Positions 26,001 through 36,639 of a stretch of DNA of 64,000 nt are shown here, piece after piece. The DNA lies in NCBI GenBank assembly GCA_026182355.1, contig JAPFBL010001617.1, forward strand, positions 7,751,001 to 7,815,000. The letters are read 5' to 3'. Position 1 is the stretch's first letter. Each line of letters begins with the position of its first letter. The stretch is from Hermatobates lingyangjiaoensis (lineage: Eukaryota; Arthropoda; Insecta; Hemiptera; Hermatobatidae). Both the position numbers and the translations under genes were made by a program. The notes under the pieces were generated by a model. That model worked only from the letters and a program-made list of their open reading frames with translations. It did not search any database and was not told where the DNA came from.

Positions 26001-26478
26001 CATGCTACCTTGGATGGTACCTGTCGCGGAACTGATCCGGGATTCGGCGACTCCTGGATCGTTGGTGGTATTCAGAACATCCCCCGTGGGAAATGTTTTC
26101 TCATTTTTCGTAGAGAGGGAGTGCATTGCGCGTGAGCACTCTTTTAGTGCGTCTTCATCTAAGTTTTTTATTTTTTGGAGCAATAGTGAGAAGTTCTTAA
26201 CCTTCACTCATCGAATTTTTCAGCGTTTTTTGCGTTTGCGTTGTTTCGATTTTACTCCCCCCCCCTCTCCTTTTTTTTATATACCTGGCCCCTACCCATT
26301 TTTATTTTCTTACCCCCCCTGACAGTTTCCCATCATCTCCGGTACTCTGGGCCAATCCAGAAAATTTCTGGATTGTACTTTGCCCCCACTTTTAAACGCG
26401 TTTTTCTCGGCTCCTGTTGGAGCTACAGGCACAGGGAAAACGAAATTTTAACCAAGAGAACAAGGAGAATCCGGCGAG

Positions 26479-26607
26479 ATGAGTGGGAAGTCTCCAAAAG
26501 CCGATCAGAAATCAACCTCCTCCAGGAATGAAGAGCAGATGATCAAATCTCCTAGGGCAAGTTTAACTGAGGATAAGACGCGCGGGTATAAAAGACCAAA
26601 ATCGTAA
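26479..26607 (+). pseudogene. Retroelement ORF1-like N-terminus, right arm
   Basis: ATG at 26,479 opens the same basic leader as the left arm (MSGKSPKADQKS, differing by Ser for Phe soon after). After 35 codons the palindrome ends, and the frame runs eight more codons into repeat X sequence to a TAA. It is broken by the repeat X junction and not expected to be functional. Confidence 0.45.
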
Positions 26608-27131
26608 AAGATAATTCAGAATTGAAATCTTTCGTTTGAAGATTAATAAATGTAATTATAAATTATCTTAAAACGACATTTTCTCTTCGATGTTTATGAC
26701 GTTTGTCAGAGAAAATAAGAGTATTTTCCTGTTTTAAATTTAAAAATTTGGCTTAAATATTCAATGTAGAAGGAGGTTAAGTAAACGATGTAAGAAATCC
26801 ACTGGCTACTTGAACAAAAGCCATGTTCTCTTGCAGGAGAATATTTCCTAGCAATAATTTTTTTACTTTGGCTTTTCAAAAATGTTATTAGTACTGTAGT
26901 TATACTAATGAGATTATTTGCATCAGTGGTGTTATATACAAAAATAAGCTTATATTTTGATAAGTCGATCAATCATTACTATCTGACTACCTCAGGAATG
27001 AAAGACTAATAAACATCTCCCATTTAGATGTTTGCATTATGCTTAAATGAAACATTATATCTTATATACCCAAGGGGATTGATATTAAATTTACTTATAG
27101 GAAAGTTGAGTGTAGGCCACTCCAGATTTTT
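26584..27131 (+). repeat. Repeat X, 3' part
   Basis: Resumes repeat X at TATAAAAGACCAAAA and runs to TGTAGGCCACTCCAGATTTT. It is the continuation of the 5' fragment at 25,010, interrupted by the giant palindrome. Confidence 0.85.
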
Positions 27132-28989
27132 TTGTTGGTTATTATGGGGTTATGTAGAGTTGTTGGGGTGGGGGGGGGGGGGGTTACAATTGCCACAGGC
27201 GCTACATACCTTCGTACAAGTTAATTAATTAACATTAGTTAATTAACATTAGTATGGATTGTCATAAGAATGTAATACTATTATTTGATTATAGCTAGTC
27301 ACCACCACGACTGACAAAGAGTCTACATTATTTTATATTACCATTGAGTTAGTATTAACAAGTATGTACTGTTGCAGGTGCAGACGAAAGGATACCTGTA
27401 CACAGGTTAGTGGGCATGTTTATGTGTTTATTGCATGTAATTACTGTTTGTTAATGTGTTTAGCTTATATGTCATACTTATTATAATAACCAACGTTGTT
27501 CGGGCTTTCATTATATTCGGGCTTTCATTATGAGTGAAGGAGGACTGGAAATTAAGCTGACATTCAACCCCATACACTAAACCTCTCACTTTCTTTGTTC
27601 TTCTGAAACCGATCGTGATCTAATAGGGCTTTAGACTAGTGATTCTCATTGGGCATATATAAGAATTCTAGGTGACCTGAGTGATTCAGAATTATGTATT
27701 AAGCCATAGAAGAGTAGTTACCACTCCTCACCTTACCAATATATCTCTTTTTGTGAACGCATCATTATTATGAGTGATAAGTCACAGCGATATTTTTCTA
27801 AAATAGAGCTACTCATTGCAAACAGATTTTATGCGCAGCGAATTTGTTTTAACAATAGCGAGATTTCATTTTTCCATCACTCTGAACAAAATTCTATAGT
27901 TGACAACAATATTATTCCTCAGTCAAAACAGGCGAGACATAAAAACATATCAATGAATTGAAGAAGAAATGCGAGTTTCCTATAAAACATAGCCCCATAT
28001 ACTGAAGAAGACTCATCATAATCCCCTGATGATAAGAATAAACAAACTGAAGGTAAGTTTTATTTTCTATATTTTTTAATTTTTTTTTCGTTTAGTATTT
28101 GACTTGATTAAAAAAATCCTCTAAGATTTGTTTACACTGTGCCTTGAAATATTTGCAGACCTAAGAACACCCCGACTTCAAACAGTTTCAGAACCACTAC
28201 CCTAGAACTAGACAAAGGCTACAAATATATTTTACAAAGGTCCTGTTTCACGATGAGGATTTAGTATATCAACTTACATTTATTGAATTAGGTATGTATT
28301 TTACGATCTATAAGTCAGCATTTACAGAACTATTTCTTTTTCATTTAGCTTGTATGTCTTTGAGATTAAAATTGATCTTGAGCTGAATAAATAGGTATTA
28401 TTACATTGTTATATTAATTCTACTCTGTCTATGAACTTATAGTTGTTAAATAGATATATGTTCTCTGATCTATAAGTCAACATTTGCATTACTATTTTTA
28501 TTCTACATTATCATGCAAATGATATATTGCCACGTTAAAGTATTTGAAATTATTAAACCGATTTTAATCAATAGCATATGTTTTATATTTTTACAATCCA
28601 ACTTCAAACCAAAAGATAACAGAAATCACAGGTTACCTCCCAAAAAAACTCTCTCTACCAAGCTCTTTTTTCAAATATCCAGGACTTCCGTCCAGTAACA
28701 CTGAAATTCCTTAGAACACGAAGTAGTCGCTTCGCGTCATTGCTCCTTCCTTTAAAGTACCACGCCTCACTGTGCTGATCTCTTCCTCGTTCGTGTCATA
28801 GGTCCAGGAGACACAGGTAGGGAGGTACTTCATCTATTTACCTGCTCTGTTTCTGGACTGGAGATGTCCTGGGAGTTTTCGGTAGTGTCTTTTGCTAACT
28901 GCTCTTGTGGACTAGAAAAATGTTCTAGGAGCTTCAATAGCGTCTAACGCACTCAGGCAGTCTTGGGTCAAAGTTTCGGCGTTCCCTAC
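27132..28989. other. Intergenic DNA, no gene recognised
   Basis: Includes a G-run at 27,168-27,183, a short duplicated TTAATTAACATTAGT, and an open stretch at 27,770-27,961 that I could not assign. A less AT-rich segment at 28,735-28,985, read on the minus strand, has short retroelement-like fragments (a PGPMTRTRKR stretch as in LTR element polyproteins) but is too broken to call. Confidence 0.4.
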
Positions 28990-29355
28990 TAACATCCCAA
29001 AATTTCAAATACCTAGAGTAAGTAGTTTAGGGGAAACATATGTAGTCTAAAAACGGGTTTTTGGCAAACAAGTAACTTTTCCGTTATGGATAATTCGTCC
29101 CAAACAATGGGGATCATCTACACTATAAGGCCCATTTTTGTGTAAAATATCAAGTTGATCCATCAAAGATTCTGGACTGTAGCGTGGTAACAAACTTTGG
29201 ATACATACTCATCCACCCACCCACCCACACACATACAGACACCATCGAAAAAACTTCATAAGACGACTTCTGGGAGCCCAAAACATATAATTCCGTCAAA
29301 ATCACGAGATCGAATTTTTTCACGATCACTATACTTTACTAGTAAAGTAAAAATA
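28990..29355 (-). repeat. Repeat X, 5' part
   Basis: Reverse complement of the first ~370 bases of repeat X: the ACGATCACTATACTTTACTA end, the (CCCA)n/(CA)n microsatellite, then TGTAGCGTGGTAACAA and GGCCCATTTTTGTGTAAAAT. The 5' border at 29,355 abuts another repeat X end (next feature). Confidence 0.8.
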
Positions 29356-29395
29356 TACAGTGACCTACACTCAACTAAACTATAAGTAAGCAAAC
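29356..29395 (-). repeat. Repeat X, 3' terminus abutting the previous copy
   Basis: AGTGACCTACACTCAACTAA then ACTATAAGTAAGC is the reverse complement of a repeat X 3' end. It lies head-to-tail with the 5' end at 29,355, so two copies once met at this T/A-rich point. Confidence 0.6.
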
Positions 29396-31730
29396 AACTG
29401 ACTCTATATTTTATTTTAACGAGGCTATACATACATATCAATCAATTGTGTATCACTTCTTTACATGAAGCTATATTCATTACATCAGTTAAAGAAACTT
29501 GAAATCATTGACCATCTTACCTTATCTTACTTGTTATTAAAATTATTAAACTGATGATCTAAATCTCATCGGACTAGTACACTCCACGTCTATACCGGTC
29601 ATATTGTACATACCGGTCATGTTGTAACTAAATGAAACTTCAAATCTTAAAATCTTTAATGCCCTTCATAAATGTACATAGGGAGGTATACCTCACTTCT
29701 ATAGCTTCAGGTATGATTTAATCAAAGATATAATGTGATCAAAGGTTCCTACCTCTTCTAGACATAGACTCTGCATTCTTCGTTTGATATCAAACACAGT
29801 TTTTATTCATAGCAGTTAAGTATTCTACTATGTTAAATATATGGACATTACTAATTCATGGGTCCGCTAGCATTGGTCAAACCCTCAAGGAAGGCTATCT
29901 ACTGAAGCCCCACTATAGTGGACGCTGCCTTCAGTGAACCTTTTCTACATTTGGGAGATCTTTTACTGTAAATTCTTTTTATATAGAATATAATATTACT
30001 TTTTGGTAAGAGCCACATTACCAATTCCACAGCAGTCTTTAAAATATAAAAGACGTATACATTCATTAAACCATATTAAGCACGTATATAACTATACATC
30101 TGTACCTCGTGCGAATATCTTTTCTCTACGCTATTATGCATAAATTTTTACAAAAGAAGCATACATAAATTTTGCATATAGCACCCTTCATTCACATCGA
30201 CAGAGACTCATTGAAAAAAAAAATTACTACCATCTTTTTCAGACTTAAGGCGCAATATCAATAAATGGGTATATTTTAACATGCACATGAAGTGCGTAAC
30301 TTTAACACAAGCTTTATTTATGTTTAGATTTTTACCATGATAAAGCACAGTACTACATATTACTCCGCAAGATTCTTGACTACCATAATGCTCTCTCTAT
30401 ACAGCCAATGTTGTGGCTTCATAGATTAACAAAGTAGTACTAAATTATTTTGACCGATTTTTGAATAAAGTATATCACAAAAAATTAGTTAGTTAGCTGA
30501 ACCAGAATTCATACGTAAGATGCACTGGCCATTTTTGAGAAACATAAGTGAGGTTTATAGTCAGAATAATACATAATATATATCTTCATTTTCCATAATG
30601 AAGGTGTGCTCCCCACATCGGAAACTACGGAGTAAAACATAGTTAACTTAATAATAAATATTTTCTCTTGGCAAACACTAATAATGAATGAGATAGGAAG
30701 AACTGAAACAGCTAATAAGAGTTTGTATAATAAACACAACTCTATATTACCAACATACAATAGCAATCAAAAGTAGAGGAACACTTGTGTCAATATTAAA
30801 ACACTATATAACGGAACAGAAGCAGACCTGTATTATTTCTCTTGTTCCCAGATAACGCCAACGTAAGTTAAATTTATTTATTTCAATATTAAATAATTGA
30901 TAACAGTTGGTTTCATAGTTCGACAAATACATTTATTTTGCAAATTTATAAAGAAATCTGATTAAATGTGTGTTATACTCATTTATATAATGTATGTTAA
31001 TACATTATAAAATTTACTAGAAAAAAAAACGAGGACCAAAGTTCTCCTAATCCCTTAATAGAATAACAGTTTTAAAAAAACCAACAGACTTTATATATAA
31101 TTTAATATATAATATAAATCGAATAATATATTTATATATTTTTTATTGAATTTCAAAAAGAATTTTTTTTTTTTGCAATTATAAATGTTCTCTTAATTTA
31201 TTGAAGATTACGCTTTAAATTTTCTTATACAAGTTATATCGTGGTTGTTTTTCTAAGTCATTCTTATAATATTTAATATTATAATTATATATTATACTAC
31301 AATATTATAATACAATATTAACGCGTAAATTACATATATGCAGAAAAGCACACGGCTTGAGTGGCAAACCAGGACCTAAATATGGAAATTTCTCCCTCAT
31401 TCCGACGTATGTTTTTGTCCTGAATTTTCTCTGTTTTACTTTGTGCTTAATTATTTGTCTTTAGAAACAGTTTCATTTTTTTATTGATTGCACGTACATT
31501 TAAATATACATTTTATATATATATTTATTAATATGGATTTAACAATAATCAAATGAAGAAAAAAACAACAATAAATCACAGTACGAAATTCTTAAATGGG
31601 TCCAACAACAACTTTGATCAAAGTTTGTCAGGGTCAATCGTTTGAATTGGGTTTTATATATTTATACATGCATTTATATAATATACAATTCAAATATATA
31701 AATATACATTTATATCAATATACATAAATG
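29396..31730. other. AT-rich intergenic DNA
   Basis: No convincing gene. The 85-codon minus-strand open frame at 30,509-30,766 lacks any recognisable domain, splice context or composition shift. At about 31,630 AGTTTGTCAGGGTCAATCGT resembles a tail-type core but has no partner arm. Confidence 0.5.
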
Positions 31731-31734
31731 TAAA

Positions 31735-31745
31735 TATATATATAT

Positions 31746-31793
<48 letters not shown>
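31735..31793. repeat. (TA)n microsatellite
   Basis: About 58 bases of TA repeat with one AA interruption, on the left of a family A tail pair. Confidence 0.95.
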
Positions 31794-31794
<1 letters not shown>

Positions 31795-31800
<6 letters not shown>

Positions 31801-32007
31801 GAAACGGTCCAGCGGACATTTTTAAATAAAATAAATTCAAAACGAAGGAAACACACAGAAAGACACAGACATAACTCACATCGATATTTCGACCATCGTC
31901 GTCATCAGGAGGTGTGAAGAGCGAAGAGTCCCGCAGGAAGGCAGAGCAGCGACTCATCGATGCGAGTTATGTCTGTGTCTTTCTGTGTGTTTCCTTCGTT
32001 TTGAATT

Positions 32008-32014
<7 letters not shown>
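31795..32014. repeat. Head-to-head PLE tail pair, family A, complete
   Basis: The left antisense arm (31,824-31,885) and right sense arm (31,956-32,014) share about 60 bases including TCTGTGTCTTTCTGTGTG and CGTTTTGAATTTATTTTA. Both tails run outward into (TA)n. The spacer carries the antisense core: on the minus strand CCTGATGACGACGATGGTCG then AAATATCGATGTG. It has the same sequence as 19,526-19,693, so this family has inserted at least twice in the same manner. Confidence 0.85.

Positions 32015-32039
<25 letters not shown>
32015..32039. repeat. (TA)n microsatellite
   Basis: About 25 bases of TA directly after the family A right arm. Confidence 0.9.
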
Positions 32040-32044
<5 letters not shown>

Positions 32045-32069
32045 GATTTGTTTTCTTGACCCAATATTT

Positions 32070-32175
32070 ATATGATGTGATTTTTTTGAGGGTTGAGGTC
32101 CAATGATTTTAAACTAGTCCTTTTGCCGACGTTTAAAATCATTGGACCTCAACCCTCAAAAAAATTACATCATAT
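32070..32175. repeat. Head-to-head tail pair, family E
   Basis: Arms 32,070-32,115 and 32,130-32,175 are almost perfect complements (ATGATGTGATTTTTTTGAGG.. against its reverse) around a 14-base loop, CTAGTCCTTTTGCC. (TA)n follows on the right. It is the shortest pair. I cannot find a CTGANGA in it, so it may be truncated inside the core. Confidence 0.75.
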
Positions 32176-32233
32176 ATATATATATATATATTAAATTGAT
32201 ATAGAATATTTATTTTTAATATATTTTAATATA

Positions 32234-32241
<8 letters not shown>

Positions 32242-32283
<42 letters not shown>

Positions 32284-32335
32284 TCTTAACATATAATCAA
32301 TATTTATTGATTATATATATATATATATATATATA
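32242..32335. repeat. Two (TA)n arrays around an ATAATCAATATTTATTGATTAT dyad
   Basis: TA arrays at 32,242-32,281 and 32,311-32,335 flank a short self-complementary segment. The second array runs directly into the family B arm. Confidence 0.85.
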
Positions 32336-32531
32336 AAGATTTCACATAAACACGTGAAATAACAATCAATGATCAAACCACAATAAGAAATGGGAAAACA
32401 AGACTAAGATCTTTCAACTGCAACAAGCGATCTTCGTCAGAGTCTAAGAGTTGGGTTTTTGACTCTGACGAAGACTGCTTGTTGCGGTTGAAAGATCTTA
32501 GTCTTGTTTTCCCATTTCTTATTGTGGTTTG

Positions 32532-32596
<65 letters not shown>

Positions 32597-32720
32597 ATGA
32601 TCAAACCGCAATAAGAAATGGGAAAACAAGACTAAGATCTTTCAACCGTAACAAGCGGTCTTCGTCAGAGTCAAAAACCCAACTGAACACTAGTTGCAGA
32701 AATTATGTGAAAGCTTTTTA
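32335..32720. repeat. Three family B tails, alternating orientation, split by (TA)n
   Basis: Arm 1 (32,335-32,444, antisense), arm 2 (32,461-32,535, sense) and arm 3 (32,593-32,720, antisense) share the same sequence. Arms 2 and 3 are separated by a 60-base (TA)n tract. Arm 2 shows the core cleanly at 32,465-32,500: CTGACGA, a GACTG..CGGTT stem and loop, GAAA, then GATCTTAGTCT. AGACT before the core is complementary to AGTCT after it. Arm 3 continues into AAAAACCCAACT, the complement of the spacer between arms 1 and 2. No protein is encoded. Confidence 0.85.
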
Positions 32721-32735
32721 TATATATATATATAT

Positions 32736-32976
32736 AACTTTAAATAACACAAAGCACGACATAGAAAAAAGAATAAAAAGGACACTTACAGAATTCAATA
32801 TTTCGAACTGTTGCTCGTCATCAGGAGTAGACTAGAAGAGAGGACGAAGTGAGAAAGATCTCCCCACGTCGAAGAACGGAGCGCGAATCATTCATCGAAC
32901 AACAGTTCGAAATATTGAATTCTGTAATTGTTCTTTTTATTCTTTCTTCTGTGTCGTGCTTTGTGTTATTTAAAGT
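32736..32976. repeat. Head-to-head PLE tail pair, family F, in (TA)n
   Basis: Arms of about 82 bases (32,736-32,820 and 32,896-32,976) start and end with AACTTTAAATAACAC and its complement. The spacer (about 75 bases) is GC-richer. On the minus strand of the left arm: CTCCTGATGACGAGCAACAG, TTC, GAAATATTGAATTC (32,793-32,824). The right arm keeps only the TTCGAAATATTG half of the core. (TA)n lies on both sides. Confidence 0.85.
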
Positions 32977-33028
32977 TTTATAGTCCTTGTAGACCGTTTC
33001 TTATATTTAGTATATATATATATATATA

Positions 33029-33178
33029 TCGTCATCAAGTAGAAGTACTCCTCCGGAGCACTTGCTCCATCAGCTGCTGCTCCGGAGGATTACTTCTACC
33101 TGATGACGATGCCTGTCGAAATATAGTATTGTGTCTTGTATGCCTATGTTTATGTTTTTGTCTTTTCGCCATTGAAGG
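33029..33178. repeat. PLE tail, family G, with inverted 5' stub
   Basis: The inverted arms are short (33,029-33,061 and 33,078-33,109; TCATCAAGTAGAAGTACTCC.. and its complement). Only the right side carries the full tail: CCTGATGACGATGCCTGTCG then AAATATAGTATTGTG (33,099-33,133), followed by about 45 bases to (TA)n. The left arm is cut at the core's TGATGACG next to (TA)n. Confidence 0.75.
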
Positions 33179-33194
33179 TATATATATATATATT

Positions 33195-34811
33195 GAGCTG
33201 AGGGTGGGCAATCCAGACTTTTTAATAATTACATGAATGAAATGGGGTGTTATGAGACATTTTATTATTTCAGAAAATGTGTTTTTTTTTTGACTAAACG
33301 TCTAACTGTGAGAAATCAAATTTGGCCAAAATTGAAATATGATATTAGTGGTATATAAAAAATTAACAAATATTGAATTTTACAAAAGACAATCAAGCTA
33401 CAAAAACTTAAAATTGAACTTAGGCGAATATTTACTTCCTGTACTTGTCCGGTTTGTTTACAATGACTTGGAAATTACTTCTGTGTCCAGTCAAACAGAT
33501 TTCTAGTATTAAAGTATAATACAAGAAGTTTAAGAAAAAATCTGTTATTGATTTAATATGATAAGTAAGGAGAAAAAAACCTGGAAACTATAAAACTAAA
33601 TGCCAATCCATCATATTTTTACGATGATCTCCAGGATGAATGGTAATTATCTAACGACAGTTTTTGCTGTTAGTTTACATGCTGCACCCATTAAGAGATA
33701 TAATTGTCAGCCATATAGTCCTTAATGTGTTTAAAAACATCATTATTTTTGGGTAATATTATGGCATACCAAAAGGCACTTTTTCATTCTTTATGACAAT
33801 ACGGGTACTATTTGTAATAATATTTCTCGAGTAATTCTTTAAACTTAAAATTCTATATTAGATATTGCCAAACTACAAATTTTAATGAGCTTACGATATT
33901 ACATTAAAAATGACTAAAGTCCTATCCTTTTTTCCTGACTTCAAACAAAGGGCCCCAGTCTCTTAGAAAAGGTGAAAATAATTTAACTCTTAGGGGGGTA
34001 ACTGGAAACAAGGAAATGCAGGGGAATGAGGCAATGAACCGTTTGGAATAGATTGGAAAAATTGAAATTGAATTGGAAAAATGGATGAAAAAGAAAATAG
34101 ATTCAAGCTGGGTAGAACTACCGTGTCAATCTAATTTAAAGAAGAACTGTTAATTTTGTAAGAAGATACTATATCCTGAATGGAAGGGTTTACAAATATA
34201 TTTAAAATATCTAACTGAAGTTTGATTTCTTAACTATTACTTATGCGAGACACAGTTACCGTCGTACTAACGCAGACTCTGTTTGGAAGTTTCGGAAACC
34301 TTTGATTACATTTCTTCTGACTGCGAGGTAATCACCTTAAGAGGGTAGAGATTTTTGATAAACCATATCTATAACTAACTAAACTCAGCCATAATTTCTT
34401 GAGGAAAATTTTAAAGGTCAGTGACACAGTTAAAGTCTAAAGCTGATTTTGGACAAGAAGAAGTGATTCTCGATAGGTCAGATGTGATAGATATTCTCAC
34501 GAGTTCTATGTGTCCCAGCCCCCTCAGTTTGCTCCAAATAAAAAGTCCTTGTATGATTGTTCTGGATCAAACATATCAATTTAGTTATAACCGACAACAT
34601 TTTTATTGCAAATAAACATTTGTTAACCGACAGCAAATGTAATCAATAAATTGATTATCTATAAGTCTGATAATACTTTACCAGAGTGTGTAATACAACT
34701 TGATAAAAATAGTTAAATTACAATAAAGCAAACACTCAATTGATTACCAGCGAGTTTGGTAATATGTTTACTTATAGTAAGTTGAGTGTAGGCCACTCCA
34801 ATTTTTTTTCC
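33195..34811 (+). mobile_element. Diverged repeat X relative (X2)
   Basis: It has blocks matching repeat X (CAGAAAATGTG then TTTTTTGAC..AAACG, and a TTGTTTACAATGACTTGGAA block). The end, TTACTTATAGTAAGTTGAGTG then TAGGCCACTCCAATTTTTTT, is the repeat X end. The middle is not alignable to X by eye. The left border is uncertain. A short open frame at 34,421-34,615 is not supported as a gene. Confidence 0.55.
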
Positions 34812-34973
34812 TTAACTACTAATCTTAAAGCTCTGAAACATTGGGAGTGTAATGAAACTGACAGGAAAAAATTCAGATTTTTATAAAAAAATTAATGGTA
34901 TATTTGCAATAAAACGTAAATATTTTGACTCATGATTGATTCTAAGAGATTATGATTACAATACAGGTCACAC

Positions 34974-36639
34974 TTTTTACTTTACTATAAGTAAAGTATA
35001 GTGATCGTGAAAAAATTCGATCTCGAGATTTTGACGGAATTACATGTTTTGAGGTCCCAGAAGTCGTTTTATGACGTTTTTACGATGATGTCTGTGTGTG
35101 TGTGGGTGGGTGGGTGGGTGGGTGCGTGTGTTAGCATTGCTTGTTACCACGCTACGGTCCTGAATCTTTTATGGATCAAGTTGATATTTTACAAAAAAAT
35201 GGGCCTCATAAAGACGAAGATCCCTATTGTTTGGGAAGAATTTGCATGATGGAAAAGTCACTTTTTTTGTCAAAAACCGTTTTTTTTAATACATTTATTT
35301 CTCCTAAACTGATAACCCTAGAGTTTTGAAATTTTGACATTATCTTTGAGGTTTCAAATGCAACAAACGAAAAATATATTCAGAATTTTAAAACAACGGG
35401 AAATATTTTTTTTTCAATAAAATGTAAAAATTTTGACTTATAATTCAATCTCAAACCTTGTGAGAGCGATACAAGCCATACTGTTTGACGGACAAGAATG
35501 AAACTATGCCTATAAATAGAGCATTATGTGCAGAATGAGTTGAGATAGTTTTTTCTAAAATTACATTCGCTAAAGGGGCGTTACAGTACGATTTGTGTTT
35601 TCAGAAAATGTTTTTTTGACACTAAACGGCTCATTAAAAAATAATGAAAATTTGACCAAAAATGGAACGAAAAATTAGCAATTCATAGAAAAAAAATCAT
35701 GAAGTTTCAATTACGGGAAAGAGCAATAGCGATATAAAAACTCTTTGTTTATCCTAGACTAAGAGATCACCTGCTATACTTGTCGAATTTTTTGTATTTT
35801 TTTACATTGTTTATATTGACTTAGAAATTTTTTGAGCGAACCACTGAGATATAATTGATATTTATAAAGGAACAATTTAAATTATTTATTGATTTATATG
35901 AGATGTAAGAGGAATAATATTGTGCAGGAAAATGATAACACTCACTCAGAAAAAATTCGGATATATGTTATTTGACAAAGGGGAAGGAAAACGATATTAT
36001 TGAATACTAAGAAGCTTATTATTATTATTATTTTAAAGATTAAAATTCCCAGTATAATAATTCTATAAAAGACCAAAAATTAAATGATAATTCATAATTG
36101 AAATCTTTCGTTTAGAGATTAATAAATGTAATTATCGTACATCTTTAATAACAAAGCACCTTAAAATAACATTTTCTTTGCTGTTTAAGATGTTTTGCAG
36201 AGAAAAAAAGGGTATTTTCCTGTTTTAAATTTTAAAATTTTACTTTAATATTCAATGTAGAAGGATGTCAAGTAAACGATGTCAGAAATCCACTGGCTGT
36301 TTGAACGAATGCCAATCTCTTGTAGGAGAATAAATCGTTTCAAGAAATGTTCACTTTGGTTTTTCAAAAATGTTATTAATGCTAATATACCATATATTTA
36401 ATATACTAATGAAATTATTTGCAAATAATAAATTATTTGTGATGTACAAAAATAAGCTTATAAATTGATATGTCCTTCAATCACTATCTGTACTACCTCA
36501 GGAATGAAAGGCTAATAATTATATCCCATTTAGATGTTTACGTTATGCTTAAATGAGACGTTATGTTTTATATACTCAAGAAATTTGACATAAAGTTACT
36601 TATAGTAAAGTAGAGTGTAGGCCACTCCAGATTTTTTTT
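34974..36639 (+). mobile_element. Repeat X, full-length copy 2
   Basis: Near-identical by eye to 21,746-23,408 over its whole length, with the same 5' hairpin, GTGTGT(GGGT)n tract, TTACTTATAGTAAAG subterminal repeat and CCACTCCAGATTTTTTT end. Substitutions and small indels are scattered rather than clustered, so both copies are moderately old. No coding potential seen. Confidence 0.85.

Larger units (their letters stand above)
25172..26583. repeat. Giant palindrome: head-to-head retroelement 5' ends
   Basis: Two arms of about 700 bases (25,172-25,868 and 25,882-26,583) are reverse complements with few differences, centred near 25,876. Reading outward from the centre, each arm has 12-base tandem repeats (CCTGTGGATGTA type), a GATCCGGGATTCGGCGACTC block, a run of C, and an AATCCAGAAA/TTTCTGGATT dyad. 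Then come AAACGCGTTTTTCTCGGCTC and the start of an ORF. The GC content is far above the flanks. The palindrome sits inside a repeat X copy, and the right border falls at GACGCGC next to repeat X TATAAAAGACC. It may be a head-to-head retroelement dimer or a foldback-type element. Confidence 0.9.

Noticed and set aside
25400..26322. Several overlapping open frames of 75-155 codons on both strands
   Set aside because: They arise from the mirror-image arms and 12-base repeats of the palindrome. The same peptides appear on opposite strands and no protein family matches.
35001..35249. 82-codon frame starting in repeat X as a conserved protein
   Set aside because: It encodes mostly the GT/GGGT microsatellite, and the other X copies break the frame. 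Repeat X appears non-coding.
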